DNA from: Gemmatimonadaceae bacterium
GTDB taxonomy: Bacteria; Gemmatimonadota; Gemmatimonadetes; Gemmatimonadales; Gemmatimonadaceae
Reading direction: 5' to 3'
NCBI GenBank assembly: GCA_035533015.1
Contig: DATLUQ010000006.1
Span: 1-64,000, forward strand
Length of the DNA stretch: 64,000 nucleotides
The position numbers were made by a program, and so were the translations under genes. The notes below the pieces were generated by a model, which was not told the DNA's origin, made no database searches, and saw only the letters and a program-made list of their open reading frames with translations. Positions 37,989 to 46,922 of the stretch are shown here, in pieces (position 1 is the stretch's first letter; each line of letters starts with the position of its first letter).

Positions 37989-38750
37989 ATGAATGTCGCC
38001 CCACCGGCCAATTCCCAGAGTCCCGCCACGCTTCGCCCTTCGCTGGGATCGGTGGCGGCGCGGATCCTGCTGCACGCCGGGTTTCTGGTCGTGGCCGTGG
38101 GGTGCTTGGCGGCGTACGAGCACTTCAAGATCGAGGGACCGTCGAGTGCATCGCTCGTGAGCTTGGTGGCGGCCGCCGGCTTCGCGTTTGCTCCGCTGCG
38201 CGACCTGATCCGGGTCGCGTTCGGGGTCGAGGGCAAGGCGTTGCATCTGGTACACGGCGTGGGCGGACTGGCGCTCGTCGCGTTGCCGGTCACCGGCGTC
38301 GTTTCCGGCGCGCCGGTGCTGACCCACGCCGCGCTGGCGCCGTTCGCAATCATGGGCGCCGCACAGGCGGTCATGCACCAGAACCATCCGCGCAATGCGA
38401 AACAGGCCGCGGCGCTGCAAAGCTTCGCGGCGAGCCTGCCGGAGGTGGCGGTGTTCGCAAACTCGAAGAACCTCGCCTCGCCGGAGGCCGCTAAGCAGGC
38501 GGTGGTGGCTCTATCCGACATCGTGGCCAAGGCGCAGGCGCTGGGCGAAACCGAGCTGGAGTCAGATCCCGGTTTCCAGAGCGCGCTGAGCCAGGTGTCG
38601 ACGCGCTTCGGGGCGAACCTGGGGCTGGACGCAGTCGACCTCGCGCTGGCCAAGCTGGCGGCGAACCCCGCCACGGCCAGCGCGGTACCCAGGCTGCGGG
38701 CGCAACTCGCATCGGCGCGCCGGACGATATCGGCCGCCGGGAGCCGTTAG
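37989..38750 (+). CDS. hypothetical membrane protein
   Basis: The 253-residue protein has four membrane-like segments between about residues 24 and 130, with no Cys clusters. A soluble helical C-terminal region follows (about 140-253), rich in Ala and Leu, with repeated short helices (SPEAAKQAVVALSDIVAKAQALG). I recognise no family. CGGAGG lies about 10 bp before ATG at 37989. The gene stop falls in GTTAGCC, the same heptamer seen in the attC-like sites, but no paired arm is seen, so I regard this as chance. Confidence 0.65.
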   Translation: MNVAPPANSQSPATLRPSLGSVAARILLHAGFLVVAVGCLAAYEHFKIEGPSSASLVSLVAAAGFAFAPLRDLIRVAFGVEGKALHLVHGVGGLALVALPVTGVVSGAPVLTHAALAPFAIMGAAQAVMHQNHPRNAKQAAALQSFAASLPEVAVFANSKNLASPEAAKQAVVALSDIVAKAQALGETELESDPGFQSALSQVSTRFGANLGLDAVDLALAKLAANPATASAVPRLRAQLASARRTISAAGSR

Positions 38751-38897
38751 CCGAAGCGAGAAGGGTGGCTCGCGGCGTTCGGCCGCCGGCAGTATGATTC
38801 GGCGCCGCAGTAGGCCCCATGCGAACGACGTCGTGAGCGCGGACTGGCCCGACCTGTCTCAATGAGCCCAACGTCCGATTGCCGGACGGGAGATTTC

Positions 38898-39338
38898 ATG
38901 AACGCGAATTCGCCGGTACCCGACGGCGCCCCCAAGCGCGCCGAGCCCATGTCCTTCCGTGCCCGCGACCTCGCCGCTTCGCTGACCGTCAACGATCTGG
39001 CGAAGAGCCTGGCTTGGTACTGTGACGTCGTAGGCTTCACCGTCGACCAGAAGCATGAGCGCGAGGGGAAGGTACGGGCGGTGTCGTTGAAAGCCGGCGA
39101 CGTGCGGATCGTGCTCGGTCAGGACGACGGAGCCAAGGGATGGGACCGGGTCAAGGGCGAGGGATTGTCGCTGCGTTTCACGACGGTCCAGAACATCGAC
39201 GACGTGGCGGCGCGGATCAAACAGCGCGGCGGGACGCTCGAGTCGGAGCCTGCCGACATGCCCTGGGGGGCGCGCGTCTTGCGGCTGCGCGACCCGGACG
39301 GGTTCTTGTTGGCGATCTCGTCCGTGGCCGCGACCTGA
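38898..39338 (+). CDS. VOC superfamily protein
   Basis: The 146-residue protein has a short polar N-terminal extension and then a VOC domain: LAASLTVNDLAKSLAWYCDVVGFTV and a C-terminal RLRDPDGFLLAISSV. The final Glu ligand of metal-dependent members is replaced by Ala, so a binding rather than catalytic role is likely. ATG at 38898 follows GGGAG. The glycosyltransferase gene begins seven bases after its stop, so the two may be co-transcribed, although their functions look unrelated. Confidence 0.8.
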   Translation: MNANSPVPDGAPKRAEPMSFRARDLAASLTVNDLAKSLAWYCDVVGFTVDQKHEREGKVRAVSLKAGDVRIVLGQDDGAKGWDRVKGEGLSLRFTTVQNIDDVAARIKQRGGTLESEPADMPWGARVLRLRDPDGFLLAISSVAAT

Positions 39339-39345
39339 GCGGGAG

Positions 39346-40131
39346 TTGGCCCGTTCCACGACGCTTCCCCGCGTCTCCATCGTGATCCCCGCGCGCAACG
39401 CCGGCCGCTTTCTGCGCCCGGCGGTGCTCAGCGCGCTCGCCGACGGGTTGGACGGAATCGAGGCCGTAGTCGTGGACGACGGCTCGACCGACGGCAGCCT
39501 CGTCGAGATCGCGGACCTGCCGGTGACCGTGGTCTCCGGCCCGCCGCGCGGCGAGGCCGCGGCTCGGAACGCCGGCGTGCGCGCTGCGGCGGCGCGTTTC
39601 GTGACGTTTCTCGATGCCGACGACCTCATGGTGCCGGGTAGCCTGGCGCCGCGCACCGCGCTCCTGGAGCGCGAGCCGGAGGTGCTCGCCGTGGGCGGCC
39701 TGCCGTCCCGACTCATCGGCGAGGACGGCGCGCTCCTGGCCGATGTCTTCGAGCGCATGGCGGCATCTCTGAGCTTTCCGCTGAACCTCGACATGGGGTT
39801 CTACCGCTCGGGGCGCTTCTTCCCGGTCCAGAGCGCGCTCTACGTTTACCGCCGAGAGGTCTTTGACGCGGTCGGCCCCTTCGACGAGGCGCTGCCCGGG
39901 GCCGTGGACGCGGACTTCCAGTTCCGCCTGCTCGCGCGCTCCGCGACCCCGCTACTGCGCGTGCCGGTTTTCGACCGGCGTCTGCACGGGACGAACCTCT
40001 CGTTCGGCGACGCGCGCACGGGAGCGCTGGCTTTCCGCCCACAGATGCTGGACGCGATCCGGCTGATCAACCGCCGCCACGGCCTGGACGCGGTGGAGGT
40101 CGTGCCGTGGGAGTGCGAGTACCTGGGATGA
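39346..40131 (+). CDS. family 2 glycosyltransferase
   Basis: The 261-residue protein has the GT-A fold signature: VSIVIPARNAGRFLRPAVLSAL near the start, VVVDDGSTDGS (about 43-53), ARNAGVRAAA and the DXD-type motif FLDADDLMVPGS (about 87-98). The acceptor-binding part includes AVDADFQFRLL. It adds an activated sugar to an unknown acceptor, in the cytoplasm. It starts with TTG and has no separate ribosome site visible beyond GGGAG. No other polysaccharide genes are close, so the pathway is unclear. Confidence 0.83.
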   Translation: MARSTTLPRVSIVIPARNAGRFLRPAVLSALADGLDGIEAVVVDDGSTDGSLVEIADLPVTVVSGPPRGEAAARNAGVRAAAARFVTFLDADDLMVPGSLAPRTALLEREPEVLAVGGLPSRLIGEDGALLADVFERMAASLSFPLNLDMGFYRSGRFFPVQSALYVYRREVFDAVGPFDEALPGAVDADFQFRLLARSATPLLRVPVFDRRLHGTNLSFGDARTGALAFRPQMLDAIRLINRRHGLDAVEVVPWECEYLG

Positions 40132-40270
40132 ACGATCCGAGGTGTTGCGTCGACGGCTGACGGCTCACAGTTCGCCGCTCTCGATTGCGGTGGGGTGACG
40201 GGCCGCCGCCGTCTTGCCCCCTTCCGGTCCCCCCTCCATTTTCTCCCGGTTCAAGAGGGGGAGCCCACAC

Positions 40271-41785
40271 ATGCATGCCACACGAATGATCATCGGCGCG
40301 ACGGCCGCGCTGCTCGTTTCGATTCCGGCCGGCGCGCAACAGCGGGGCCGCGGGCGCGGCGGAGCGCCGGAGGAAGCGGCGCCGACCGAGATGAACCGGT
40401 TGCCGGCCGTCGATTCGGTCGTCGTCACGCACCACACCGCCACGATCGGTGGACAGAAGCTCGACTACACGGCGACCGCGGGTACCTACGTGGTTCGCGA
40501 CGACGCGGGCACGCCCAAGGCGACCTTCTTCTTCGTCGCGTACACCAAGGACGGCGTGGCCAACGTGGCCGACCGTCCGGTGGCGTTCGTCTACAACGGC
40601 GGGCCCGGCTCGGCGTCGCTGTTCACGCACATGGGCATGGGGCCGGAGAAAGTCGTGCTCACGCCCGACGGGCACGGCATGCCGGCGCCGTACCGCGTCA
40701 AGGACAACGAGGACTCGTTTCTCGACGCCACCGACCTCGTGTTCGTGGACGCGATCTCCACCGGCTTCAGTCGGCCGGCGCCGGGCCAGAACCCGTCGCA
40801 GTTCTACGGCGTGGTCCAGGACGCCAATGCGTTCTCGGACTTCATCTACCAGTACATCACGCGCAACGAGCGGTGGGACTCCCCCAAGTTCCTCATCGGC
40901 GAGAGCTACGGCACGACACGCTCGGCCGAGCTCTCGGGCGTGCTGCTGCATCGCCACAACATCAATCTGAATGGCATCGTGCTGCTCTCGACCGTCGCCT
41001 TCGCGCCGTGGGGCGCCGACGACCGGTCGGAGTTCTTCCTGCCGACGTACGTGACGTCGGCCTGGTTTCACCACCTGCTCGCGCCCGACCTGGAGAAGCT
41101 GTCGGTCGATTCCATCGCGCAACTGGCGCGGACCTTCGCTCACGGCGAGTACGCCCAGGCGCTGGAACAGGGCGACGAGTTGCCGCCGGCGCAGGAGCAG
41201 AAGGTCGTGGCCGACATGGCGCGCCTCACGGCGCTGTCGCCGGAATACATCAGAGAGTCGGATCTCCGGGTGAGCTCGTTCCGCTGGTTCGCGCAGCTCA
41301 TGCGCGACAAGCGGGAGATCGTCGGGCGGCTGGACTCGAGGTTCACCGGCTACAACCGGGACGCGGCCGCCGAGCGCCCGGAGTACGACCCGAGCGAGGC
41401 GTCGTACCTCGGCGCGTTCACGGCGACGTTCATGGATTACGTGCGGCGCGACCTTCACTGGGACAGCAACGCGTTCTACACGGTGACGGCGAACGTGCGG
41501 CCGTGGGATCAGACCGGCGGCACCGAAGTGGCGGAAACGCTGCGCTCGGCGATGACCGAGGAGAGTTCGCTCAAGGTCCTCGTGCTGTGCGGGTATTACG
41601 ATCTGGCCACGCCGTTCAACGGAATCGAGGAGACGGTGTCGCACATGCAGCTCGAGCCGGCGGTGCGGAAGAACATCAGCTTCGATTACTACGCGTCGGG
41701 GCACATGGTGTACATCGATCAGAAGGCACACGACAAGATGCATCACGACGTCGATGCATTCATCAATTCGAATTACGCGCATTGA
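40271..41785 (+). CDS. secreted S10-family serine carboxypeptidase
   Basis: The 504-residue protein has a Sec signal (1-22, ending GAQQ) and a Gly/Arg-rich linker. The catalytic site contains the oxyanion motif NGGPGS (109-114), nucleophile Ser212 in GESYGT, Asp in GYYDLATPF and His in ASGHMVY, the order of S10 carboxypeptidases. These remove C-terminal residues from peptides at low pH. GAGGGGGAG precedes the ATG at 40271. It is probably periplasmic or secreted and adds to the extracellular hydrolases in this genome. Confidence 0.9.
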   Translation: MHATRMIIGATAALLVSIPAGAQQRGRGRGGAPEEAAPTEMNRLPAVDSVVVTHHTATIGGQKLDYTATAGTYVVRDDAGTPKATFFFVAYTKDGVANVADRPVAFVYNGGPGSASLFTHMGMGPEKVVLTPDGHGMPAPYRVKDNEDSFLDATDLVFVDAISTGFSRPAPGQNPSQFYGVVQDANAFSDFIYQYITRNERWDSPKFLIGESYGTTRSAELSGVLLHRHNINLNGIVLLSTVAFAPWGADDRSEFFLPTYVTSAWFHHLLAPDLEKLSVDSIAQLARTFAHGEYAQALEQGDELPPAQEQKVVADMARLTALSPEYIRESDLRVSSFRWFAQLMRDKREIVGRLDSRFTGYNRDAAAERPEYDPSEASYLGAFTATFMDYVRRDLHWDSNAFYTVTANVRPWDQTGGTEVAETLRSAMTEESSLKVLVLCGYYDLATPFNGIEETVSHMQLEPAVRKNISFDYYASGHMVYIDQKAHDKMHHDVDAFINSNYAH

Positions 41786-41789
41786 ATCG

Positions 41790-42230
41790 AGGCGCCACCG
41801 ACACCTGAGGGCCGTGAGCGGCGGATGCGATCGGTGGGTGCATCCCCGTCAGCGCGTTCAAATATTGGGCAACGAAGACGCGGAGCAGCGACGCGTACGT
41901 TTCGTTCTCCTCGGAGTTGACGCAGATGTGGATCGTGGGAGGGGAACGGTCGCGCAGGTCGAGCGGATGCCAGTCCGAGGTTCTGCACGGCCATGACCTC
42001 AGGGTTCTGGCCGAGCCGGACCAGGAATTCGTGCCACCCGTTTCTGTTCAGGATGCTCAGACGCTTGCGCGTTGGCCGCGGTCCCGAACGCACAGCGTTT
42101 CGCGCCGCATGAACGCCGGCGGGTGGTAGACGTTGCAATCGGTCCTGCCGGAACCCGGCGACGCGATGGCGAGAATCGAGCCGTCGTCGGAGTACGTGAG
42201 CACGGGGCCTGTGCCAGCCAGGCATTCCAT
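41790..42230 (-). pseudogene. decayed minus-strand gene with frameshifts
   Basis: Protein-like segments occur in different minus-strand frames. One segment (about 42070-42225) reads VLTYSDDGSILAIASPGSG; the next (about 41970-42065) reads ILNRNGWHEFLVRLGQNPEVM; the last (to about 41790) reads TIHICVNSEENETYASLLRVF. Such a mosaic suggests a gene broken by at least two frameshifts. I do not recognise the family. Plus-strand frames across it look random. Confidence 0.28.
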
Positions 42231-42378
42231 CCTCGCCTGGGCCCGATCTCGGACGCGCCATCACCGTACTTGCCTCGGCGGCGGCGCCTGGTCAGATTGG
42301 CGGCGCACGGCGTTACTCTGAAATCGTGCCGTGCCGGGTCAGGATGCGGTTCGGCCGCGCGCGCGAGGTGCTCGCCAA

Positions 42379-43170
42379 GTGTTCCAGAAACTCTCCCGCC
42401 TGCTGTACCGCGCGATGCGTCACGTCTTGCGCCTTGGCGTGATGGCCGCGGTGATGATGGCCGTCGGCTGGTTGTTGCAGGACGAGCTGACGGCCCAGAC
42501 GTATTCCTATCTGACGCGCGTGCAAGGCGAGGCGCTCGCGGCGGTTAGAGGCATCAATCCGCTGCAGATCAAGGACCGCTTCGTGTGCGCGATGCGGCCC
42601 TCGATCGAGTCGATGAACCGGATGTCCGCCGGCCTGGCCTACCATCCGCCCCTGGCGTCGGACTGCATGTACACGCTGTCGAACATGCCGCGCACATCGG
42701 GACACGATTCGCATTCGGATTCGACCGCCAGTTCAGCGGCGGCGCTCCCGCCGCCGGTCGTGCGCCACTGGGCGGACAATTCTTCGCCCATGGTGAGCGC
42801 CGTGATCGCGTTCCTCGATACGGGTTGGCATCTGGTGGTTCAGCGGTCGGTGTTCGCAACGGTGTTCGCGCTGTTCGCGTTCGTGCTCGGCGCACTCATC
42901 GCCGGCATGCTGATGATGCTGCCGAGGTTCACGTGGCACCCGTACCTCGGTGGGGTGGTGTTCTGTGTCGGCGCGGTCGCCTTCGCTTGCCTCGTGGCGT
43001 GGGGCATGCAGATGCTCATGGAGGGCGGCCTCTACCTGTTCGGCAGAGTTACACAGATTGCCGGGCTCTGCTGCGGCGGCGCCGGCATGTCGTATCTCGG
43101 CTACAGCTTCTTCATGAAGACCATCGAGGTGAGGGTCCACGAGGGGATCGAGCAGGTCATGCCGCACTGA
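42379..43170 (+). CDS. hypothetical membrane protein
   Basis: About 263 residues with an N-terminal helix near 18-34 and three C-terminal helices between about 158 and 245. Between them lies a polar, His/Ser-rich region of about 100 residues, probably extracytoplasmic. I recognise no family. GAGGTG stands before the GTG at 42379; ATG at 42415 and GTG at 42331 are alternatives. It stands alone, between a decayed gene and a convergent hypothetical gene. Confidence 0.58.
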   Translation: MFQKLSRLLYRAMRHVLRLGVMAAVMMAVGWLLQDELTAQTYSYLTRVQGEALAAVRGINPLQIKDRFVCAMRPSIESMNRMSAGLAYHPPLASDCMYTLSNMPRTSGHDSHSDSTASSAAALPPPVVRHWADNSSPMVSAVIAFLDTGWHLVVQRSVFATVFALFAFVLGALIAGMLMMLPRFTWHPYLGGVVFCVGAVAFACLVAWGMQMLMEGGLYLFGRVTQIAGLCCGGAGMSYLGYSFFMKTIEVRVHEGIEQVMPH

Positions 43171-43262
43171 GCATTCGTCACGACCGACCGACGCCCGGCC
43201 ATGCGCGCGTTCGGTGTGGCGCGGGCGGTTTGAGGAGCGCGGCGGGAGCAAGAGGAGACCGG

Positions 43263-43664
43263 CTAGAAATTGCCCTCGCAAATGAATCCTTTGGCATCCG
43301 GGCCACACACCGGACGCCAGGTGGGATGGCGAATCGCGAGTACCTGCGAATGCACCAGTTGAAGTTCGCCATTCCAGGATTCCAGAAATACCTCCAGCCA
43401 ATGGGCTCGTCCCATCCGCTCCCAGTCGTGATAGATCGTACCACTCGGTCGCGGCGACCGACTCCGGTGGATGACGGGAATGGCGAAGCTCACGCGCTGC
43501 CACCAGTGGAGCACGTGCTCCTGGTCTCGAAAGATGCGGACGATGCGTCCGTGCACGCGGACTGCCTCGGCGCTTCTCTGCTGCGGCGCGGCGCCGAACC
43601 GCCGGATCTGAACGTGAATGGGCGCCTGTGCCCGCGCCTCTTCGTAGGCGTACGGTCCCATCAT
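43263..43664 (-). CDS. hypothetical protein
   Basis: The 133-residue protein has no membrane segment and is rich in Trp, His and Arg (HVLHWWQRVSFAIPV, YHDWERMGRAHWLEVFLESWNGEL). It has clear coding character, with a strong GGAGAG before the ATG. No known domain is seen. It is 40 bp upstream of the acyl-CoA synthetase gene's 3' end in the same orientation and may share its transcript. Confidence 0.6.
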   Translation of the reverse strand: MMGPYAYEEARAQAPIHVQIRRFGAAPQQRSAEAVRVHGRIVRIFRDQEHVLHWWQRVSFAIPVIHRSRSPRPSGTIYHDWERMGRAHWLEVFLESWNGELQLVHSQVLAIRHPTWRPVCGPDAKGFICEGNF

Positions 43665-43704
43665 TCGTCGATCTCTCCCTGGTTACGTGGTGCGCGCCGC
43701 ACCG

Positions 43705-45252
43705 TCATCGCGCGCTCACCGCCGCCCTGACGGCCGCCCGGCTCACCTTGCCCGCCGCATTTCGCTCCAGCCGCTCGACGAACCAGATCCGCTTCGGCGC
43801 CTTGACCGACCCCAGCTCGCCTTTGACCCAGGCAATCAGTTCGTCGCCGGCAACGGCCATTGCCGGGCGCACGACCACCGCGGCATTCACGGCCTCTCCC
43901 CATTTGGGATCTCCCATGCCGAACACCGCGCACTCGGCCACCGCCGGGTGGCGCGCCAATGCGGCTTCGACGTCGGCGGGGAACACCTTGAACCCGCCGC
44001 TGTTGATGACCTCGCGCAGCCGTCCGCGAATGAACAGGTACCCCCGGCCGTCGATCATCCCAAGGTCGCCCGTGTGCAGCCACCCGTCCACGATGGTTCG
44101 CTCGGTCTCGTCGGGTTGGTCGAGATACCCGTTCATGAGCAACGGACCGGACACCACGATCTCGCCCACGCCGCCCGGCGGCAGCATGGCGCCGTCGGCG
44201 CCCATGATGCCGACCGTCGCGACGGACGACGGCCGGCCGACCGACGTGAGATTCTCCTCGATCAGCAGTTCGCGGGCCCGCATCGCCGAGATGATCTGCG
44301 GCGCTTCGACCTGCCCATAGGCGGTCTCGATCACCGGCCCGAGCACGCGCTGGCAATCGCGAATGCGCTGCGGCGGCATGGGCGCCGCCGAGTAGATCAC
44401 GTGGCGGAGCGACCGTAGCGCTGCCCGCGGGACCTCCGCGTGCCCGATCAGCGCATACAGCAGCGTTGGCGGCGCATATATCGTGGTGACGGCGTGCGTC
44501 GATATCGCATCGAGCACCGCCTTCGGTTTGGCATCCGCGAGCAGTACGTGGCGGCCGCCGACCTCCAGAATCGGCAGCACGAAGCACGACGCGCCGTGCG
44601 TGAGCGGCGCCGCGATGAGATTCACGTCATCACGGCGGAACTCGAAGAAATCCCGGAGCCCGTCCGCCTGGGCGTTGACGCAGCGCAGCGATTGGACCAC
44701 CGGCTTCGGCGTGCCCGTGCTGCCGCCGCTGAACTTGATGATCTGCGCATCGCCGGCATCGCGACCGACGCGCGCCGGGGCCTGCCCGGCCCACTCCCCC
44801 ACCAGTTCTCCGATGGTGAGCGGCTTCGCTCGGTGGCCTTCCGATTCGCGACGACCCCCGAATGTTTCTGAATCGCTCCGGGCGATGATCAGCGGTGCCG
44901 CGGTCGGTGTGAACCGGTCGACGCACGACGCGTCGGCCACGATGATCGCGGGACGCGTCGCCGCGATCATCGCGTCGAGTTCGGCGCGCCCGTTCCGAGG
45001 ATTGAGCGGCACCCACACTTTTCCCGCGGCGTACGTGGCGAGCAGGGCCAGCAGGTGCTCGAAGGTATTGCCCGCGCAGATCCCGACGCGGCCGCCCGGC
45101 GCGCGATCGATACCCTGGAATGCCGCGGCGAGTGCGTGGACATGGGCCCCGAGTTCGGCGTACGTCACGTCGGCGCCGAGGCGGCCCGCGATGGCGACGG
45201 CGTCGGGATTCCTGGCAACGCTGTCGTAGAATCGGTCGATCGGTTGCAGCAC
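43705..45252 (-). CDS. AMP-forming acyl-CoA synthetase/ligase family enzyme
   Basis: The 515-residue protein is an ANL-superfamily adenylating enzyme. The P-loop motif FSGGSTGTPKP (about 173-183), YGQVEAP, the hinge GWLHTGDLG with nearby RLREVINSGGFKVFPADVE, and the C-terminal lysine in NAAGKVSR are all visible. It activates a carboxylic acid with ATP and transfers it to CoA. The substrate is not evident; its position beside a ring-cleavage operon (divergent) suggests aromatic or fatty acids. About 80 bp separate it from the dioxygenase gene and must hold both promoters. Confidence 0.88.
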   Translation of the reverse strand: MLQPIDRFYDSVARNPDAVAIAGRLGADVTYAELGAHVHALAAAFQGIDRAPGGRVGICAGNTFEHLLALLATYAAGKVWVPLNPRNGRAELDAMIAATRPAIIVADASCVDRFTPTAAPLIIARSDSETFGGRRESEGHRAKPLTIGELVGEWAGQAPARVGRDAGDAQIIKFSGGSTGTPKPVVQSLRCVNAQADGLRDFFEFRRDDVNLIAAPLTHGASCFVLPILEVGGRHVLLADAKPKAVLDAISTHAVTTIYAPPTLLYALIGHAEVPRAALRSLRHVIYSAAPMPPQRIRDCQRVLGPVIETAYGQVEAPQIISAMRARELLIEENLTSVGRPSSVATVGIMGADGAMLPPGGVGEIVVSGPLLMNGYLDQPDETERTIVDGWLHTGDLGMIDGRGYLFIRGRLREVINSGGFKVFPADVEAALARHPAVAECAVFGMGDPKWGEAVNAAVVVRPAMAVAGDELIAWVKGELGSVKAPKRIWFVERLERNAAGKVSRAAVRAAVSAR

Positions 45253-45334
45253 TTGCTCCGTTCCCCGGGATGGGATAGTCTCGTGGCATCACGGGTCCCG
45301 TGTCAACGCTGTCGCCCCAGGTCAAACGCCCCGC

Positions 45335-46276
45335 ATGAGCTTCCCGATCCTCGGCCTGCACCACGTGACGGCGACGGTCGACGACGCGCAGGCCGATCTC
45401 GACTTCGGCCTCGACGCCCTCGGCCTCCGTCTCGTGAAGAAGACGGTGAACTTCGATAATCGCGGTGTCTATCATTTCTACTACGGAGACGAGCGCGGAA
45501 CGCCCGGGACGCTCTGGACCACCTTCCCCTATAGAACGCGGGGAGTTCCGGCGGGCATCAAGGGCGCCGGCCAGGTGACCGTCACCTCGTTCTCCGTTCC
45601 GGCGGGGTCCCTCGACCGCTGGAAGACGCGGCTCCGCGCCCGCGGCTTCACCGTGACCGACGCCCCGCCGCGATTCGGCGAAGAATCGATCATCGTCGCC
45701 GATCCGTCAGGACTGTTCATCGAACTCGTCGGCACCGCCGGTGACACGCGCCGTCCGTGGGTCGCCAGCGACATCGACGAGGCGTCCGCCGTGCGCGGCA
45801 TTCACAGCGTGACGATGACCGTCGGTGATCCCGCGCCGACGCTGGCGTTCATGCGCGACTGGTTCGGCTTCGACGTCACCGAGGAGATGGAGGGACGCCG
45901 GCGGGTGTCGGTGAATGGAGTGGGGCCGGGCAGGTCCATCGACGTTCTCACGTCGTCGGACGGCGCGCGCGCCCGGAACGGCGTCGGGACGGTGCACCAC
46001 GTGGCCATGGCGATCGCCGAATCGGGCGAGCAGCTGCGGCTGCGCGAAGCGCTGATCAGCCGGGGAATCGCGGTCACGCCCGTGATGGACCGGTCGTACT
46101 TCCAGTCGATCTACTTCCGGGAGCCCGGGGGCGTGCTGTTGGAGGTGGCGACCACGGCCCCCGGATTCGCGGTCGACGAGCCGGTGGAGCAGTTGGGGCG
46201 CGGACTCAAGCTGCCGCCGTGGGAAGAATCCAAGCGCGCCGAGATCGAGGCCGCGCTTCCGCCCGTACGGTACTGA
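45335..46276 (+). CDS. ring-cleaving dioxygenase-like VOC protein (MhqO-like)
   Basis: The 313-residue protein has two VOC modules. The first begins ILGLHHVTATVDDAQ with the conserved HHV; the second is GIHSVTMTVGDPAPTLAFM. The C-terminal EPGGVLLEVATTAPGF carries the expected Glu ligand. Relatives (MhqO, LinE-like) cleave hydroquinones with Fe(II) and oxygen. It is the first gene of a three-gene run with the esterase (1 bp gap) and maleylacetate reductase (GTGA overlap), a natural set for hydroquinone breakdown or thiol-quinone stress. The exact substrate is inference. Confidence 0.85.
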   Translation: MSFPILGLHHVTATVDDAQADLDFGLDALGLRLVKKTVNFDNRGVYHFYYGDERGTPGTLWTTFPYRTRGVPAGIKGAGQVTVTSFSVPAGSLDRWKTRLRARGFTVTDAPPRFGEESIIVADPSGLFIELVGTAGDTRRPWVASDIDEASAVRGIHSVTMTVGDPAPTLAFMRDWFGFDVTEEMEGRRRVSVNGVGPGRSIDVLTSSDGARARNGVGTVHHVAMAIAESGEQLRLREALISRGIAVTPVMDRSYFQSIYFREPGGVLLEVATTAPGFAVDEPVEQLGRGLKLPPWEESKRAEIEAALPPVRY

Positions 46277-46277
46277 G

Positions 46278-46922
46278 ATGGAACCCCACGCCGCGCACCG
46301 CGTCGCCCACGCCGGCCCTGTCCTGGACCGCGCGGAAGCCGTCATGATCATGGTGCACGGCCGGAACGCGGGCCCGAGCGCCATTCTCGCGCTTCGCGCC
46401 GTCATCGACCGACCGCGCTTTGCCTGCGTGGCCCCCGCGGCGCCCGGCGGCACCTGGTATCCGTTTGGCTTCATGGCATCGCGGGAAACGAACGAACCCG
46501 GCCTGAGTTCCGGGCTCGCCGTCATCGAGTCGCTCGTGGTCGATCTCATGGCACGCGGCTTGCCGTCGCACAAGATCGTGCTGCTCGGCTTTTCGCAGGG
46601 AGCCTGCCTGGCGTCCGAGTTCTCGATTCGGCACCCGCGACGCTACGGGGGCGTGCTGGTGCTGAGCGGCGGTCTGATCGGCCCGCCGGGCACGACCTGG
46701 GACGACGTCACCACGTCGCTCGACGGCACGCCGGTGTTTCTCGGATGCAGCGACATCGACAGTCACATCCCGATGCAGCGCGTGATCGAGAGCGAGGCCG
46801 AGTTCACGCGGCTCGGCGCGCGCGTCACGCGAATACTGTATCCGGGGATGGGCCATCTCGTGAATGACGACGAGATCGTCCACGTGCAGGCGGTGCTGGA
46901 CGAGGTGCTGCCCACGCCGTGA
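46278..46922 (+). CDS. alpha/beta-hydrolase, phospholipase/carboxylesterase family (MhqD-like)
   Basis: The 214-residue protein has the nucleophile elbow GFSQGA (about 109-114), an Asp in GCSDIDSHI and His in GMGHLVNDDE, the catalytic triad of carboxylesterase family 2. It starts one base after the dioxygenase stop. In Bacillus the mhqD/mhqO pair handles methylhydroquinone; the pairing here is the same. It probably hydrolyses an ester or glutathione-like adduct of the quinone pathway, in the cytoplasm. Confidence 0.83.
   Translation: MEPHAAHRVAHAGPVLDRAEAVMIMVHGRNAGPSAILALRAVIDRPRFACVAPAAPGGTWYPFGFMASRETNEPGLSSGLAVIESLVVDLMARGLPSHKIVLLGFSQGACLASEFSIRHPRRYGGVLVLSGGLIGPPGTTWDDVTTSLDGTPVFLGCSDIDSHIPMQRVIESEAEFTRLGARVTRILYPGMGHLVNDDEIVHVQAVLDEVLPTP

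Noticed and set aside
38743-38755. GTTAGCC heptamer at a gene stop, like the attC-like boxes
   Set aside because: No paired arm exists on either side, so it is probably a chance match.
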